Part shown: piece by piece, positions 11,301 to 22,358 of the stretch
Numbering within the stretch: position 1 is the first letter of the stretch
How the letters are laid out: each line of letters begins with the position of its first letter
DNA from: Euptelea pleiosperma
Taxonomy: Eukaryota; Streptophyta; Magnoliopsida; Ranunculales; Eupteleaceae
Assembly: GCA_035048495.1 (NCBI GenBank)
Contig: CM068540.1
Coordinates: 17,530,829-17,594,828 of the forward strand
Reading direction: 5' to 3'
Length of the DNA stretch: 64,000 nt
The notes under the pieces: model-generated
The model's database searches: none
What the model was told of the DNA's origin: nothing
Seen by the model: only the letters and a program-made list of their open reading frames with translations
Program-made: the position numbers and the translations under genes

Positions 11301-14300
11301 CAAGATTAATATCGTTTCACTCATTTTGGCAAAAAATCTTTAAACTTCTCTAAGTTAGCGAATTTTTACAGAAATTTTCTAAATCGAATTGAACTTCCCT
11401 GAATTAATCCGAATTTTAACTGACCGAAGTCTAAGGCGAAGTCGAAGTTTAGAACCTTGGATATAGCCCATTAGCGAGGGTGTTCTATACATAATTTTGT
11501 GTGCACTATTAAAGGTTTGAGAAGTAGATTCACTACCTTTGGAATATGCACATTTGTCCTCCCTTCAATTTCTGCCTGTAAGTCATATTTTTTCTGTCAA
11601 TGTTTTTTAGACATATTTATCTGTCATATTTATCTGCCAATCTATCTGTGGATCTCTTTATAACTATATTATGTCCAATTACACGCTTATAAAACGAGAG
11701 TAGGAAATTCTCATGTGTAATATTCACGTTATGATGATGTTTCAATGATGTGTTAACTCTCCACTATAGTGGATTCTATTTAGTGGTCAGCTATCTCAGA
11801 GAGATGCTTTTTCTTGTGTATTTGGAGTACTCCCATTCCTTCTAAAGTTATCTTCTTCAGTTGTTGTGCGATGTTCGATAAGATCCTATCGGTGGAAAAG
11901 CTTAGGAAATGTGGACTCCAGATACCTAGCAGATGCATTCTTTAGGGCGATGAAGAAACTACCAACCACTTGCTTATCCATTGCCGGGTGTCGAAGAGCA
12001 TCTGGGATCGATTTCTTTGCCTCTTCGGGATCTCTTGGGTGTTTCCTAGGTCTATGCTTGACACTTTTGTTGGATGGCCATCCATAGCTTTCTCTCCGAG
12101 TGGGCGTATGTTGTGGAGGATTCTTCCTTTTGCCATTTGCTGGGAGATGTGGAAGGAACAAAATCGGCGCACGTTTGAAGACAAAGAGGCCCAATTAGAG
12201 GAAATCTTCCTGAATATCAAAGCTACCTTATACCATTGGGGATCCATTATTTCCAAGTTGCAAGGTTTCAGATTTGAGGATTATGTTTTCCGGTGGGAGC
12301 GTTTAATGATGTAGCATTTTGCTTTGTTCTTGTTCTTGCTTGGGGCCTTGCCATCGTGCTCTCGTTTTGGTCCTCCTCTGTCGATGTATAGTTTTTTTGG
12401 GGCCTTCTCAGCCTTTTTAATATATATCTTTTACCCATAAAAAAAAGCTTTTTCTTGTGAGCTTATGGGCTGAACATGTAATAATTGCATTCTTTGTGCA
12501 GCATAAATTTTCACCACATTTTCACAGTGGTACAACATGGAATAAATTTGAGAAATGCCCATTGTACAGGACGTGTCTTGAGTCTCCTTGTTTAAATTGG
12601 TATCAACAAGTATTTCATAGGGTTAGCTAATGATATGCCAGGAGCAGTCCTTGTGTTGGGAAACTTTTCTTTTTTGTGGTATTTTTTTTTAAACTTAAAA
12701 GGGGCCACCCGGCCACACTAATAACAAAATAATATATAAAAGCTACTGGAAATGGCTTGCTTCCTTTTATGTATACGTATTTAAGGAGAAGTTGGTTTCC
12801 TATGCTTTCTTTTTCTCCTTTCATGCTTAGTTTGTCTTTTTATGTACTTTATCGACACTTTTGAGTAAGAGTGAACTTAACACACTCGGGCCATTTTTCT
12901 AAGGTCATTGTTAGGTTTTATTTTTATTTTTATTGCAAGATATAAATGCTAATCCATTTCAACTTCTATGTTCAGTTCCTGGTGAATATTTTGCTCATTT
13001 GGATGCGAGTGGTAGAAGAATTGACGCAGATCAACGGCCCGAGCTTATGAAGGGGAGTGTAGAATTTGTTGCCCCAACTGAATATATGGTGCGGCCTCCA
13101 ATGCCACCACTATATTTTTTCCTCATTGATGTATCACTATCTGCAGTTAGAAGTGGTATGCTTGAGGTAAGCAATTTGAACTTAGAAGGATTATCTAGAT
13201 TTGTACTACAAACTTACATTGCATGCTACCATCCCCTGTGCACTTGCATTGATTTGGAGTACAGTTGAGTTCATACATATGATATGATGACCATATTGAA
13301 ATTTTTATACCTAATTCATAATTAACTGTAGAATATATATATTAAGAAGAAATATTGATTATGGTTTGCATGTGCTTTGTTTGGTGTTATTTGACTACTG
13401 GTAGAATAATTAACTCACAATTCCATGAATCTGAGATAAACAGAACTGATTTTTATTTATTTTTGTTTGATCAGTATAAGGATTTATAATTTTCGAAGAT
13501 GTTAGGTATGGTATGTAGAAATCCTCCCTGTAATGCCAATGATAACTGGCCAAAGGGTGCCTTTAAGCATGTTTTTGGTACATAGGGGATGATGTATCTT
13601 TGTTTCCAAGGTTCCATCTTTTTCAATCAAAAAGGAAATATTGATTATTATTTGCACGTGCTTTATGTGGGTTTATTTGAGCCTTCACCTTTGACATTCT
13701 TTGGCAGGTTGTGGCAAAGACCATTAAGTCTTGTTTGGATGAGCTGCCTGGCTTCCCGAGAACACAGATTGGATTCATAACTTTTGACAGCACATTACAT
13801 TTTTATAATATGAAGGCAAGTGATTCTTTCTACTACTCATTTTATGCGAACATTGCAAGGGATCCTTCATACTATTGATTATAGGAGTAGTGCATCTCTG
13901 TTTCACAGTTCACTTGGGTCAACCAATGCTTTTATCCCAGTTTCTTGATAGTATATGTTTTTTCTGTTCCAGTCATCTTTGACACAGCCTCAAATGATGG
14001 TGGTGTCAGATCTGGATGATATATTTGTTCCATTGCCAGACGATCTCCTTGTCAATTTGTCTGAATCAAGAAGCGTGGTGGATGTGTTCCTAGATAGCTT
14101 GCCCTCCATGTTTCAGGACAATGTAAATGTAGAATCTGCTTTTGGGCCAGCTCTTAAAGCAGCATTCATGGTTATGGTGCGTTGCCTTTTCACTAAATGC
14201 ACAGTTGTGAACTTTTTGCTTACTGATATTGTGTTGTCTATTTTCACATGGATTTAGTTATGACTCTAGGAGTAGTACTTTGGTCATTGAATCACCATTC

Positions 14301-17300
14301 TTTCCCAACAGAGCCAACTTGGGGGGAAATTGTTGATCTTTCAGACAACACTACCGTCTCTTGGTGTTGGTCGCTTAAAGTTACGTGGAGATGATCTTCG
14401 TGTGTATGGAACAGATAAAGAACATGCATTAAGAATACCAGAAGATCCATTTTATAAGCAAATGGCTGCTGATCTTACCAAGTTCCAGATAGGAGTGAAC
14501 GTATATGCTTTCAGTGACAAGTATACCGATATAGCTTCCCTAGGTACATTTTGTATTAACAGAGAGTGATTAAATCTCTATGAATTCTATTCTTATCTCC
14601 AAATTTTACTTATCTGTGGTAGGAACTCTAGCGAAATATACTGGTGGCCAGGTATACTACTATCCAAGTTTCCAAGGTGCCATTCATAAAGAGAAGTTGA
14701 GATATGAGTTAGCTAGGGACCTTACAAGGGAGACTGCCTGGGAAGCTGTAATGCGTATAAGATGTGGAAAAGGTCAATGGATAAAGCTTTACTGTTTGTT
14801 ATGAGTCTCAAGCTTTATTGTCTGCTTAGCGAAAACTTGCTGGTTACCATTTCAATGCTAACCTTTTTCTTGCTTTTCAGGGGTGCGGTTTACAACTTAT
14901 CATGGGCACTTTATGTTAAGGTCTACAGATTTATTGGCGCTTCCTGCTGTAGACTGTGATAAAGCCTTCGCTATGCAGTTATCTTTGGAAGACACTTTAC
15001 TGACAACTCAGATTGTATATTTCCAAGTTGCTCTGCTGTATCCTTTAATTCGTTGAATAAACAGTTGTAGATGGGCATGGGCAACATGGTTTGAATTTAG
15101 AACTCTCTTTGTGAATGATACCTATATTATGTGTTTCCCTTTCTACCAATTATAGAAATTCAGGGATATTTCTTTCTAGATCCAGACTAACATTAGGCGG
15201 TCGTTCCACTTCCCCCTTGTCTCTCCTTGTCATTTCTTTTATTTTCAAGGAATTCAGTTTTCTGAGCTATGTTCTTAGTTTTTCATGTTGAAAAATTCAA
15301 AATAAGAAAGAGTTTATGTACGAGGAAGAAAGGAAAAATGATACAGAATAGGATGATTGAAATGGAGGCAAGGATGAAATTGGTCATAGTGATGACATTA
15401 TTGATTGATGGAGTTGAAAACTTATTTTCTTTGTTAAAGGAGGAGCTGGGACTTAGAGTTGACGAGTTGATTTCTATACTTCACTGGAAACTTGCTTAAG
15501 TCATGGAGTTAATAATAAGATAGGTTGCTTGCTTAGTTGGGAGGATGTTTATGTTACGTTGCTTTCTTAGGAGAGGCTGTTTAAGTCAATGATAACAACT
15601 TTTGTCTTAAATATTTCCTTGCATACGAAGGAAACTTAGTTTTATGGCAGTGATATGATATGTTAATATTTCCTGGTGAAATGGACGAAAGTATGGTGAT
15701 ACATGATGGATTATGGAAGATTTAGAGATATATTATTTTCTTAGATTTTTGAATAATTTTTCATAATTTTGAAAGGCAATCTTTTCAGCTCAAACGATCT
15801 ACAATTTGATTCATATCTACTTTCTTATGACTTTACAACCCAATTCGACTTTAAGAACATTGAAGCTCCATATGATGGAACTTAGCATTTTTTTCCCGTT
15901 TGACTATTCTTCCACATTTTCTTTGTTTTCGTCAGATATTTGGTTTCCAATTTACATCTATTATTCCAAATTACCTTCCATATCATGGGGTTACTCTATT
16001 TTTTCAATTTTCTTTTGTGAACAGAGTCCAAGTACTTCCACTCCTTTGTTGGATATGTAATTCACTCGTTCATGTTTGATGAGCTAGACATGATGCTATT
16101 AGAATGGCAAGGAATTGAAAATATATTATTGCATATCTTTAGTAGTAACTGGAGCTTCCTTAGCAAGCAAAAGATATACTTCATCATCTGGTGAGAGGCG
16201 TATCAGAGTCCATACAGCAGCAGCACCCGTGGTTACAGATCTTGGGGAGATGTACCGCCAGGCTGATACTGGTGCCGTTGTTTCATTGTTTGCTAGGCTT
16301 GGTAAGATTAAAAGCTCTTTTGGTATTTCGTTTAGTTGTGGAACTTGATCTTTACATGTGTTTATGATTTCTCACTGTAACTTAACAAAATCTGCAGCAA
16401 TTGAGAAAACTTTGTCCCATAAGCTGGAAGATGCACGCCACTCCGTGCAATTGAGGATTGTGAAAGCCCTTAGAGAATATCGAAATCTTTATGCTGTGCA
16501 GCATCGCTTGGGGGGCAGGATGATATATCCAGAATCACTGAGATTCTTACCTTTATATGGATTAGCACTATGTAAATCCATACCTCTTCGTGGAGGATAT
16601 GCTGATGCTCAGCTTGATGAACGCTGCGCTGCTGGTTATACCATGATGACTTTGCCTGTTGGAAGGTTGTTGAGGCTTCTCTATCCCAGCTTGATTCGTA
16701 TCGACGAGTACCTTGTAAAGGTAGGGAACTTTCTTTCATATATTTCTTCTGTAACAGTTCTGTTAAGGGTCGCTCTACGGGCGCCCACGTCTTTTGGCTA
16801 GGCACCCACACTGGACAAAAATGCCCTCCCTCCAGTGTGGGCACCCACCCCATCTATTTGTCTCCTCTCTCTCTTTCTACTGTAATTCTCTCTCACTCCC
16901 TCCATCTCTCACTCTCACTCTCACTCTCACTCTCCCTCCCTCCCCCTCTCTCTACCCCCCTCTCTCTCTCAATCTCTCCATCAATCTCTCTCTCTCAATC
17001 TCTCCTTCACTCTCTCCCTATCTCTCTCAGAGAGAGAGAGAGAGAGAGAGAGTTACAGTAGAGAGAGAGAGGAGACAAAGAGATGGGGTGGGTGCCCACA
17101 CTGGAGGGGGGCATTTTTGTCCAGTGTGGGTGCCCAGCCGAAAGACGTGGGCGCCCGTAGAGCGACCCTTCTGGTAATTATCTTTCTTTTTGATAATTGT
17201 TAATTTATTAAATCTCATATACCACGCAACTTCATCTCATGTTTGCAGGCTCCAGCTAGTGCTGATGATTTGTCGAACTTCTTAATAAATTTACCATTAG

Positions 17301-20300
17301 CTGCAGAGAACTTAGATCCCAGAGGCCTTTATGTATATAATGACGGGCTTCGCTTCGTTATTTGGTTTGGCAGAATGCTTTCACCTGATATAGTTAGTAC
17401 TTTACTTGGAGTAGACTTGTCTGGTTTCCCTGATCTGTCCAAGGTATGGATTTTCCTTGCTATAGAGTGTTGTATTAAAATTTCAAATAGAAAAATGCTT
17501 CATGTCCATTTTTTAATCGTATCTGAGATTACAATAGGTTTTGCATTTTTCTTACCTTTGATTAAGGTTTAGTGTGAATAGTACGACAGATTTGTTTATT
17601 ACTCTCTGGGCACCTCTATTCTTGGTTGAATAGCTCTTTTTTGCAATTTTTGTCACCTTTGTTTCATATGTCAATGGAGATTAAGAGCTCGGTCTTCGTG
17701 ACAGTTTTTTACGTAGAAAATAGATGGTCTCTTTAAAAGTAGCAGACTGATCACATTTTCAATTCTTATGCTTAGCCGTCAAAATTTTTTTTATGTAAAA
17801 TTTATCTAATCTGAACATGGTTTAAAATTTCGGAATGTTTCATTTCGTTTCATAAGGAAACCGAAACGAAACATTGAGATATTTCGTTTCGTTTCGGAAT
17901 GTTTCGGTTTGTTTCGCCGAGACAATCCGATACAATCCAAAAAAATAAAAATAAATAAAAAATATAATTTAATGATTTTGAATAATATTTCGTAATGTTT
18001 CGGAATGTTTCGTAATATTTCGTAATGTTTCGTAATATTTCGTAATGTTTCGTAATGTTTCGGAAATGTTTCGGAAATTTCGTTTTTTCAATGTTTCGTG
18101 AATGTTTCGTTTCGTTTCAGAGTTTGTCTCGGTTTTTCACTTGACCAAGACATTCCTCCGAAACGAAATTTTAAACCTTGAATCTGAAAGCAGCAGTACC
18201 CTCCTGCTTCTATTAAGAACTTAAGATACTTTGTCAAATGCTTCCGTCGTATGACTGTTTACACCTCCAGGCCATGCTTAAGTGTTTTTATCCCAATGTA
18301 TAGCATAAAAAATGCACAAGATACCAAGGTTACATCATAGACTTTCGATGACCCAGTTCCACTTGCAAATATTGGATTAATTCAGTTAATCTGAAGATTC
18401 AAATGTCTCTAACATTGCTTTAATTGGCATGTACAAGTTAGTGCTAATGTGCATGAAATGGTGGACACTTATCGCTCATCACAACAAAGCACCTGTACAA
18501 TTGCGATTTATATGTATGGATGTGGTCTTTAGTTTGTAAAACAAAAGATAAATATTTAGATTAATTTAAGTATGTTAAGCCCTGGAATCTGAATGAGATG
18601 CTAGGCCATATTCCGACCCATCCAATTTCTTGAATTAGACTATTGTTGAATCTTAACAAATTTGGTACCTGTTGACACAACTACTTGAGACTTTGAGAGT
18701 CAGATTTATACATTTAAATGTTTATAATCATTTAATTTGAGTATGTAAAAGCAAAAGACAGCTCCCTTACAACTTTGGGAGGTCATAGCCACACTACTAG
18801 CTATGATACCCAGATACCTGTACTAGTGCCTCGTACCAGTGTCGTGTCGACACAGATATGGACACCGAACACTCTACCGACATGTATCCCCCCCACGTAT
18901 CCTTCATAAAAAGTTGAAAAGATTAGAAAAAATAAAAAATTGAACTACAAAATAGGATACCCGTATCCGTATTCGTGTCCTTGATTTTGGAAATGTCGAG
19001 TCGTATCTCCGCTCTCGTACCCATGTCCGTATCTGTATCCGTATCCGGGCATCATAGACTATTAGTCTCCTATTTGTTTTTTGCAAAAATTAAATTATAC
19101 CTGTTGGAATTCATTTTGAAATAATTAATAATTTTTAATTATTGAAATTATATGTATGGCGTGTTATAAATTAATTATTGAAATTAAATGTAATGCGTTT
19201 CCTATTGCATGTCTTATTTACTACCAACAGTCTAATTTTCATTCATCGATCATAATTGATAATTAATTTTGTATATTTTCAGATATAAAATATTTTGTGC
19301 AATGGAAAACTTCCATTAGTGTTATGTTACGGTCCATGTAGAAACGGAAATATTTCGGTTATTTATAGGAAATATGTCAAAATTTAACACCATGCAGTTC
19401 CATCAAGATTGAGTTTTTCATAGTTCGCTTTCATTCGGTGCTGTTTAAGTGAAAGGGTTCATAGGACTCCCAAGTTGTACTGTACATGATGGGATTCATA
19501 TTCCTTTTTCGCTAGCTGGTAAAGCTGGCAATTCCTGTAATGATAGCAAATAAGTGGTCCTTCAATGCCTAGATGATCAAGTATATGTATCAAGAAAAGA
19601 GACTGCATCATACAATGTCTTGTGTTTTGTCTCGGTTGTGTTTCAGCTGAACAAGTTATAACTATGCTAGATTTTCCTCTAGAAAGTTGAAGTAATGTGG
19701 CTTTGAATAAAATTCCTCCTATTTTTATGCTCTTCTTATTATGCGTGAGGATGGACTACTTTATCTCAACTTCGATGTCGATGGGGCTATCTTTTTAACT
19801 TGGCATCCTCCCCCATAAATGTCCATTTTCATTCTCTTTACTCATTGGATCCTCAATACAGTGTTTCACTTTACGAATGAGGTGCTTCATGTTCTAGTTG
19901 TTGCAATTGAAAATTTTCATATTCTTCTTTTCCCCTCATGTGGTTTGGATGTTAACCATGATCGCTGTTTACATATGCAGCTATGTATTTCTGGAAACAG
20001 CATGAGTATTAACTCACCAATGTGCATCTAAATTGCTTCTTTCGTTGTTTCAATCTTGTAGAGTTGAATGAATCAGTCAATGATGCCATCAATCTAGGTG
20101 TTCGTTATTTAACAATTTTATCACAAGCTGTTCCAATCTCAACCGATTTATTTAACTTTCCAATAACAGCTCCTTTTGTTGATTCATGCAACATAATTAT
20201 GTTTGGGTTTTGGCTTCACTTTCTTATGTTGTCCCCATCCTCTGCCTATGCCCACAAAGAGTGTGAGTGGAAGATTTAATGGTAGTCATGAGTTGGGCTA

Positions 20301-20682
20301 TTGTTATCTTGTTTAGTCCTTATCCTTTTTGTGGCGAAACCATTTTTCTTCAATCTTTATTTCTTTTTGGCCTCTTTTTTGCAGTCTCCAGTCAGGTTGT
20401 AGTTGAACTCCTCTAATGCTGTTTTCTTCTTTTGTTCTTGTGATTCAGGTTACCGTTTGTGAATGGGACAATGAGGTGTCAAGAAAGCTAATGGGGATAC
20501 TAAAGAGATTTAGGGGGAGCGATCCTTCCTCTTATCAGCTGTGCCATGTTGTAAGACAAGGTGAACAACCAAGAGAAGGTGCATTGCTACTTGCCAACCT
20601 TGTTGAGGACCAGGTTGGAGGAACTAGTGGCTATGTTGATTGGATACTGCAAATACATCGGCAAGTCCAGCAAAATGCATAA
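5387..20682 (+). CDS. SEC24A: SEC24-type COPII coat protein, 12 coding exons, one frameshift
   Basis: SEC24 is the cargo-binding subunit of the COPII inner coat and pairs with SEC23 at ER exit sites. Exons: 5387-6336, 6459-6597, 12976-13166, 13708-13815, 13973-14176, 14312-14543, 14623-14772, 14881-15037, 16174-16301, 16398-16720, 17249-17443, 20449-20682. The product, about 1003 residues if the frame is restored, matches plant SEC24A length. Exon 1 encodes the Pro-rich N-terminus and the start of the core ([18 protein letters not shown]). Exon 2 holds the zinc finger (CRRC...CNIC). Exons 3-8 hold the trunk ([17 protein letters not shown]), later exons the beta-sandwich and helical parts (GERRIRVHT), and exons 11-12 the gelsolin-like end ([20 protein letters not shown]). 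First ATG 5387; ATG 5396 aligns better with relatives. Exon 1 is one base short of the conserved frame near 6310, so as read translation stops at 6472-6474. All other junctions are in phase. Function is known for the family; identity is from recognised motifs. Confidence 0.93.
9027..9595 (-). mobile_element. 5'-truncated LINE (minus) in SEC24 intron 2
   Basis: The minus strand encodes a zf-RVT-type tail: [16 protein letters not shown], then [20 protein letters not shown] and TFEDKSEE. The A-tail side appears on the plus strand as the t-run at 9026-9039. It is degraded and non-functional. Confidence 0.7.
9596..10233 (+). mobile_element. LINE remnants (plus) in SEC24 intron 2
   Basis: Near 9615-9680 the plus strand reads [19 protein letters not shown], resembling the RNase H domain (EGDS motif) of plant LINEs. 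From about 9870 it reads [19 protein letters not shown], an in-frame stop after NQRIF, then further ORF2 C-terminal sequence. It ends in an A-tract at about 10221-10232. Two fragments may be joined here. Confidence 0.6.
10945..11459. mobile_element. iterated-word element, family 1 copy B
   Basis: A 515-bp block starts CCGGGTTTTAAAATTCG and ends CGAAGTTTAGAACCTTG, with the same iterated interior as 3191-3671. It is flanked by a perfect 8-bp duplication GATATAGC (10937-10944 and 11460-11467). The repeat on both sides can be extended to GATATAGCCC, so the exact edge is uncertain by two bases. It is non-coding. Confidence 0.75.
11770..12447 (+). mobile_element. 5'-truncated LINE (plus) in SEC24 intron 2
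   Basis: The plus strand reads [19 protein letters not shown], an in-frame stop, then [19 protein letters not shown] (zf-RVT Cys/His segment), [20 protein letters not shown], and the C-terminal end [13 protein letters not shown] with a stop near 12314. About 120 bp of 3' sequence ends in an A-run at 12438-12446. It is a clear LINE 3' tail. Confidence 0.75.
13816..13972 (+). other. GC-AG intron 4 of SEC24
   Basis: Exon 4 ends ...aatatgaag and the next bases are gcaagt, a non-canonical GC donor with otherwise ideal consensus. The acceptor is ttctgttccag at 13972. Joining gives YNMK then SSLTQPQ, which matches the conserved SEC24 trunk with no frame change. No usable GT donor fits the conserved protein at this position. 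Confidence 0.85.
15038..16173 (+). other. U12-type (minor spliceosome) intron 8 of SEC24
   Basis: The donor is GTATCCTTT at 15038-15046, the full U12 5' splice-site consensus. The branch-like motif TTCCTTAGC is at 16156-16164, ending about 9 nt before the exon, against a U12 consensus TTCCTTAAC. The acceptor AG is at 16172-16173 and lacks a polypyrimidine tract, as usual for U12. Joining gives [16 protein letters not shown], matching SEC24 in phase 2. Confidence 0.88.
16767..17168. mobile_element. Mutator-type MITE with ~118-bp TIRs in SEC24 intron 10
   Basis: A 402-bp element with long inverted repeats starts GGGTCGCTCTACGGGCGCCC and carries the mirror image at 17149-17168. The arms extend about 118 bp to ctactgtaa/ttacagtag. 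The middle is a CT-rich then GA-rich run (16880-17065) that can also pair. Flanks ttctgttaa (16758-16766) and ttctggtaa (17169-17177) match at 8 of 9 positions, a 9-bp duplication typical of Mutator. It is non-coding; open frames inside are artefacts of CT/GA repeats. Confidence 0.85.
17816..18180. mobile_element. iterated-word element, family 2 (aatgtttcg word)
   Basis: A 365-bp block has inverted ends CATGGTTTAAAATTTCG and CGAAATTTTAAACCTTG. It is flanked by a perfect 8-bp duplication AATCTGAA (17808-17815, 18181-18188). The interior iterates cgtaatgtttcg/cggaatgtttcg and tcgtttcgtttc, words that continue the terminal sequence. The ends match family 1 (GGTTTTAAAATTCG) while the interior is unrelated. 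It lies in SEC24 intron 11. Confidence 0.82.
18801..19057. mobile_element. iterated-word element, family 3 (ggatac/gtatcc word)
   Basis: A 257-bp block has inverted ends CTATGATACCCAGATAC and GTATCCGGGCATCATAG. It is flanked by ACTACTAG (18793-18800) and ACTATTAG (19058-19065), a 7-of-8 duplication. The interior iterates gtatccgtattcg, ccgtatctgtatccg and similar. It lies in SEC24 intron 11 and is non-coding. Confidence 0.75.
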
Positions 20683-22358
20683 TATATGGGTAATAATGAG
20701 TTCCCTTTGTTAGTTTGTTTTATTCCTTTTACCAGTCAACTATTGCATAGTCCATGATAGTGGATGAAGGTAGTCAAGTTTTCAAAGTATGATTACCAGC
20801 CAAAGTTGTGTGATCAGAATCTTCATTTCGGAGCAACTCCTATTTGAAATGCTCGCATTAGGGTTTCAAATTCTTGATTTATGAACTTCACTCTGGGTTT
20901 CCAGTGCATATGTCAAGAACTAAAATTAAGTGGGTCTGGTATCTGTGAAAGACTTTCCTTTTCTCATTTACTAACGAGGGGCACGTGCGCACGTGCCCAG
21001 TAGGAAAGAAAAGAAAAAGAAAAGAAAAGGTCCCTGTGTTTCTAATACTTGAGTGTCGAGACTAGATATACACATTTAGGAAAAAAGGGAACCAATTGGG
21101 TAATCAAACCATCTGATCTCTGTAAGTCGTCGGAGTGAAAGGAAAAATATGGCGAACCATAAATTGGTAATGGGAGAAATGAGAGTAAACAAAAAACACC
21201 CACTAGACTTCACAAAAAAGGCACCATTTCATTCAAATCATACACTTCAGGGCATCCCAAAAAGAGAGATTAAAAATTGAAAGGGATTTCGAATCTGATC
21301 AGAAAATTTCCTGGTTGAGCATTACTAATATCTTGACTAATTTTTTTTTCCTAATATTATGGGTTTCACAATTTCAGAGTAATGTGTAATTCCTTTATTT
21401 ATGTATTCATTACTATAATTATCGTTTCTAACCCTTTTCCCCTGATCTGTGTAGATTGTCTGTCATAGGTTTGCTACAGTTGTGAGGGTCTCCAACCTCT
21501 ATTATTGTTGTGTGGCCCCAGATTGAGTTTGAACTCTTGTGATATCCAAATGAGGTGGTTGAAGGCGGTCTTCATGGACACAACTGATTTATGCTATGGG
21601 CTTCCCAAGGGATACGAGGAATGGAAGGTTGGATCAAATCGACCACCAGAGACTTCAATATTCAAAAACAGTTTGGCGGTTATTTGTGGGAATAATAATC
21701 AGTGGAGAAGCAGTTTTAGCTACATCCTCTGTTTTAAGATAAAAAAAAATGAAAATGAAAATTTTTGTATGCCTAAAAATTATGATATGTTTTAGTTTTT
21801 TTTCTTCCTTTTTTCCTTTCTTGTATTTTTTTAAACTTCTTTTGGTTTGTTTTGGTGAGAATATGCCAAAGGCTCAATTCCTTTAGGGTGTGTTTAGTTA
21901 CATCTAGTAGTCAGATCCAGGAATGTTGTACTACCAGGTGCTATTTTCTTGTTTGGTTTGCCCCTACAGGGTTCATTAGTATGGATTCTTTGTTTGCCTC
22001 ACGAAGGAACACTTCTGCATTCTATTCTATTCTTATTTGTTCTCTCTTTTTTTTTCTTTCTTTTTAGGACCACAAGAGCAGTACATAGCAGGATAGAAAT
22101 CCAGGGGAGACGGGTAGAACCCAAGGTGTTGCTTCTGAGCACTTGCAAGGGGCTCTGGCAGTTTTGTGCATTAGGAGCGTGAGTACATCCTCCAAATCTT
22201 TGTTTATGCTCATTTTGCACAAGTCTATCCTAAGTAGGGGGTGTTTGGTTATAGAGTTGAACTTATACCTAAATTTTGTCCTCCCTAATTTTCCATTAGT
22301 GCCATAGAAGGTGCTGAAGATAGAAAGAATATGAGAGATGTCATAAGACATGGGAATG
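20683..22358 (+). other. SEC24 3' region and intergenic sequence
   Basis: The SEC24 stop codon ends at 20682 and a 3' UTR must follow, but I could not place the poly(A) site. An open stretch of 96 codons at 21505-21795 (including CYGLPKGYEEWKVGSN) has no family I recognise and is probably chance or part of a transcript tail. A GTGTTTAG/GTGTTTGG-type start at 21889 and 22242 hints at small DNA elements, without ends I can pair. Confidence 0.4.
20979..20998. repeat. perfect 20-bp palindrome with two CACGTG boxes
   Basis: GGGCACGTGCGCACGTGCCC reads identically on both strands and contains two G-box cores (CACGTG). It lies about 300 bp after the SEC24 stop. It may be part of a small foldback or a regulatory site; nothing else supports a role. 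Confidence 0.6.

Larger units (their letters stand above)
6598..12975 (+). other. SEC24 intron 2 (6.4 kb)
   Basis: GT at 6598 and AG at 12974-12975; the exons join in phase 1 between LLND and VPGEYF. The intron is swollen by LINE tails in both orientations (9027-9595, 9596-10233, 11770-12447) and an iterated-word element (10945-11459). In 6598-9026, 10234-10944 and 12448-12975 I see only AT-rich sequence with no recognisable gene. Confidence 0.8.

Noticed and set aside
16794..17218. Open frames of 63-127 codons
   Set aside because: They are translations of the CT/GA core and inverted arms of the MITE in SEC24 intron 10.
21505..21795. 96-codon plus-strand frame as a gene
   Set aside because: No recognised domain, and it ends in an A-rich low-complexity tail. 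It lies in the SEC24 3' region and is probably non-coding.
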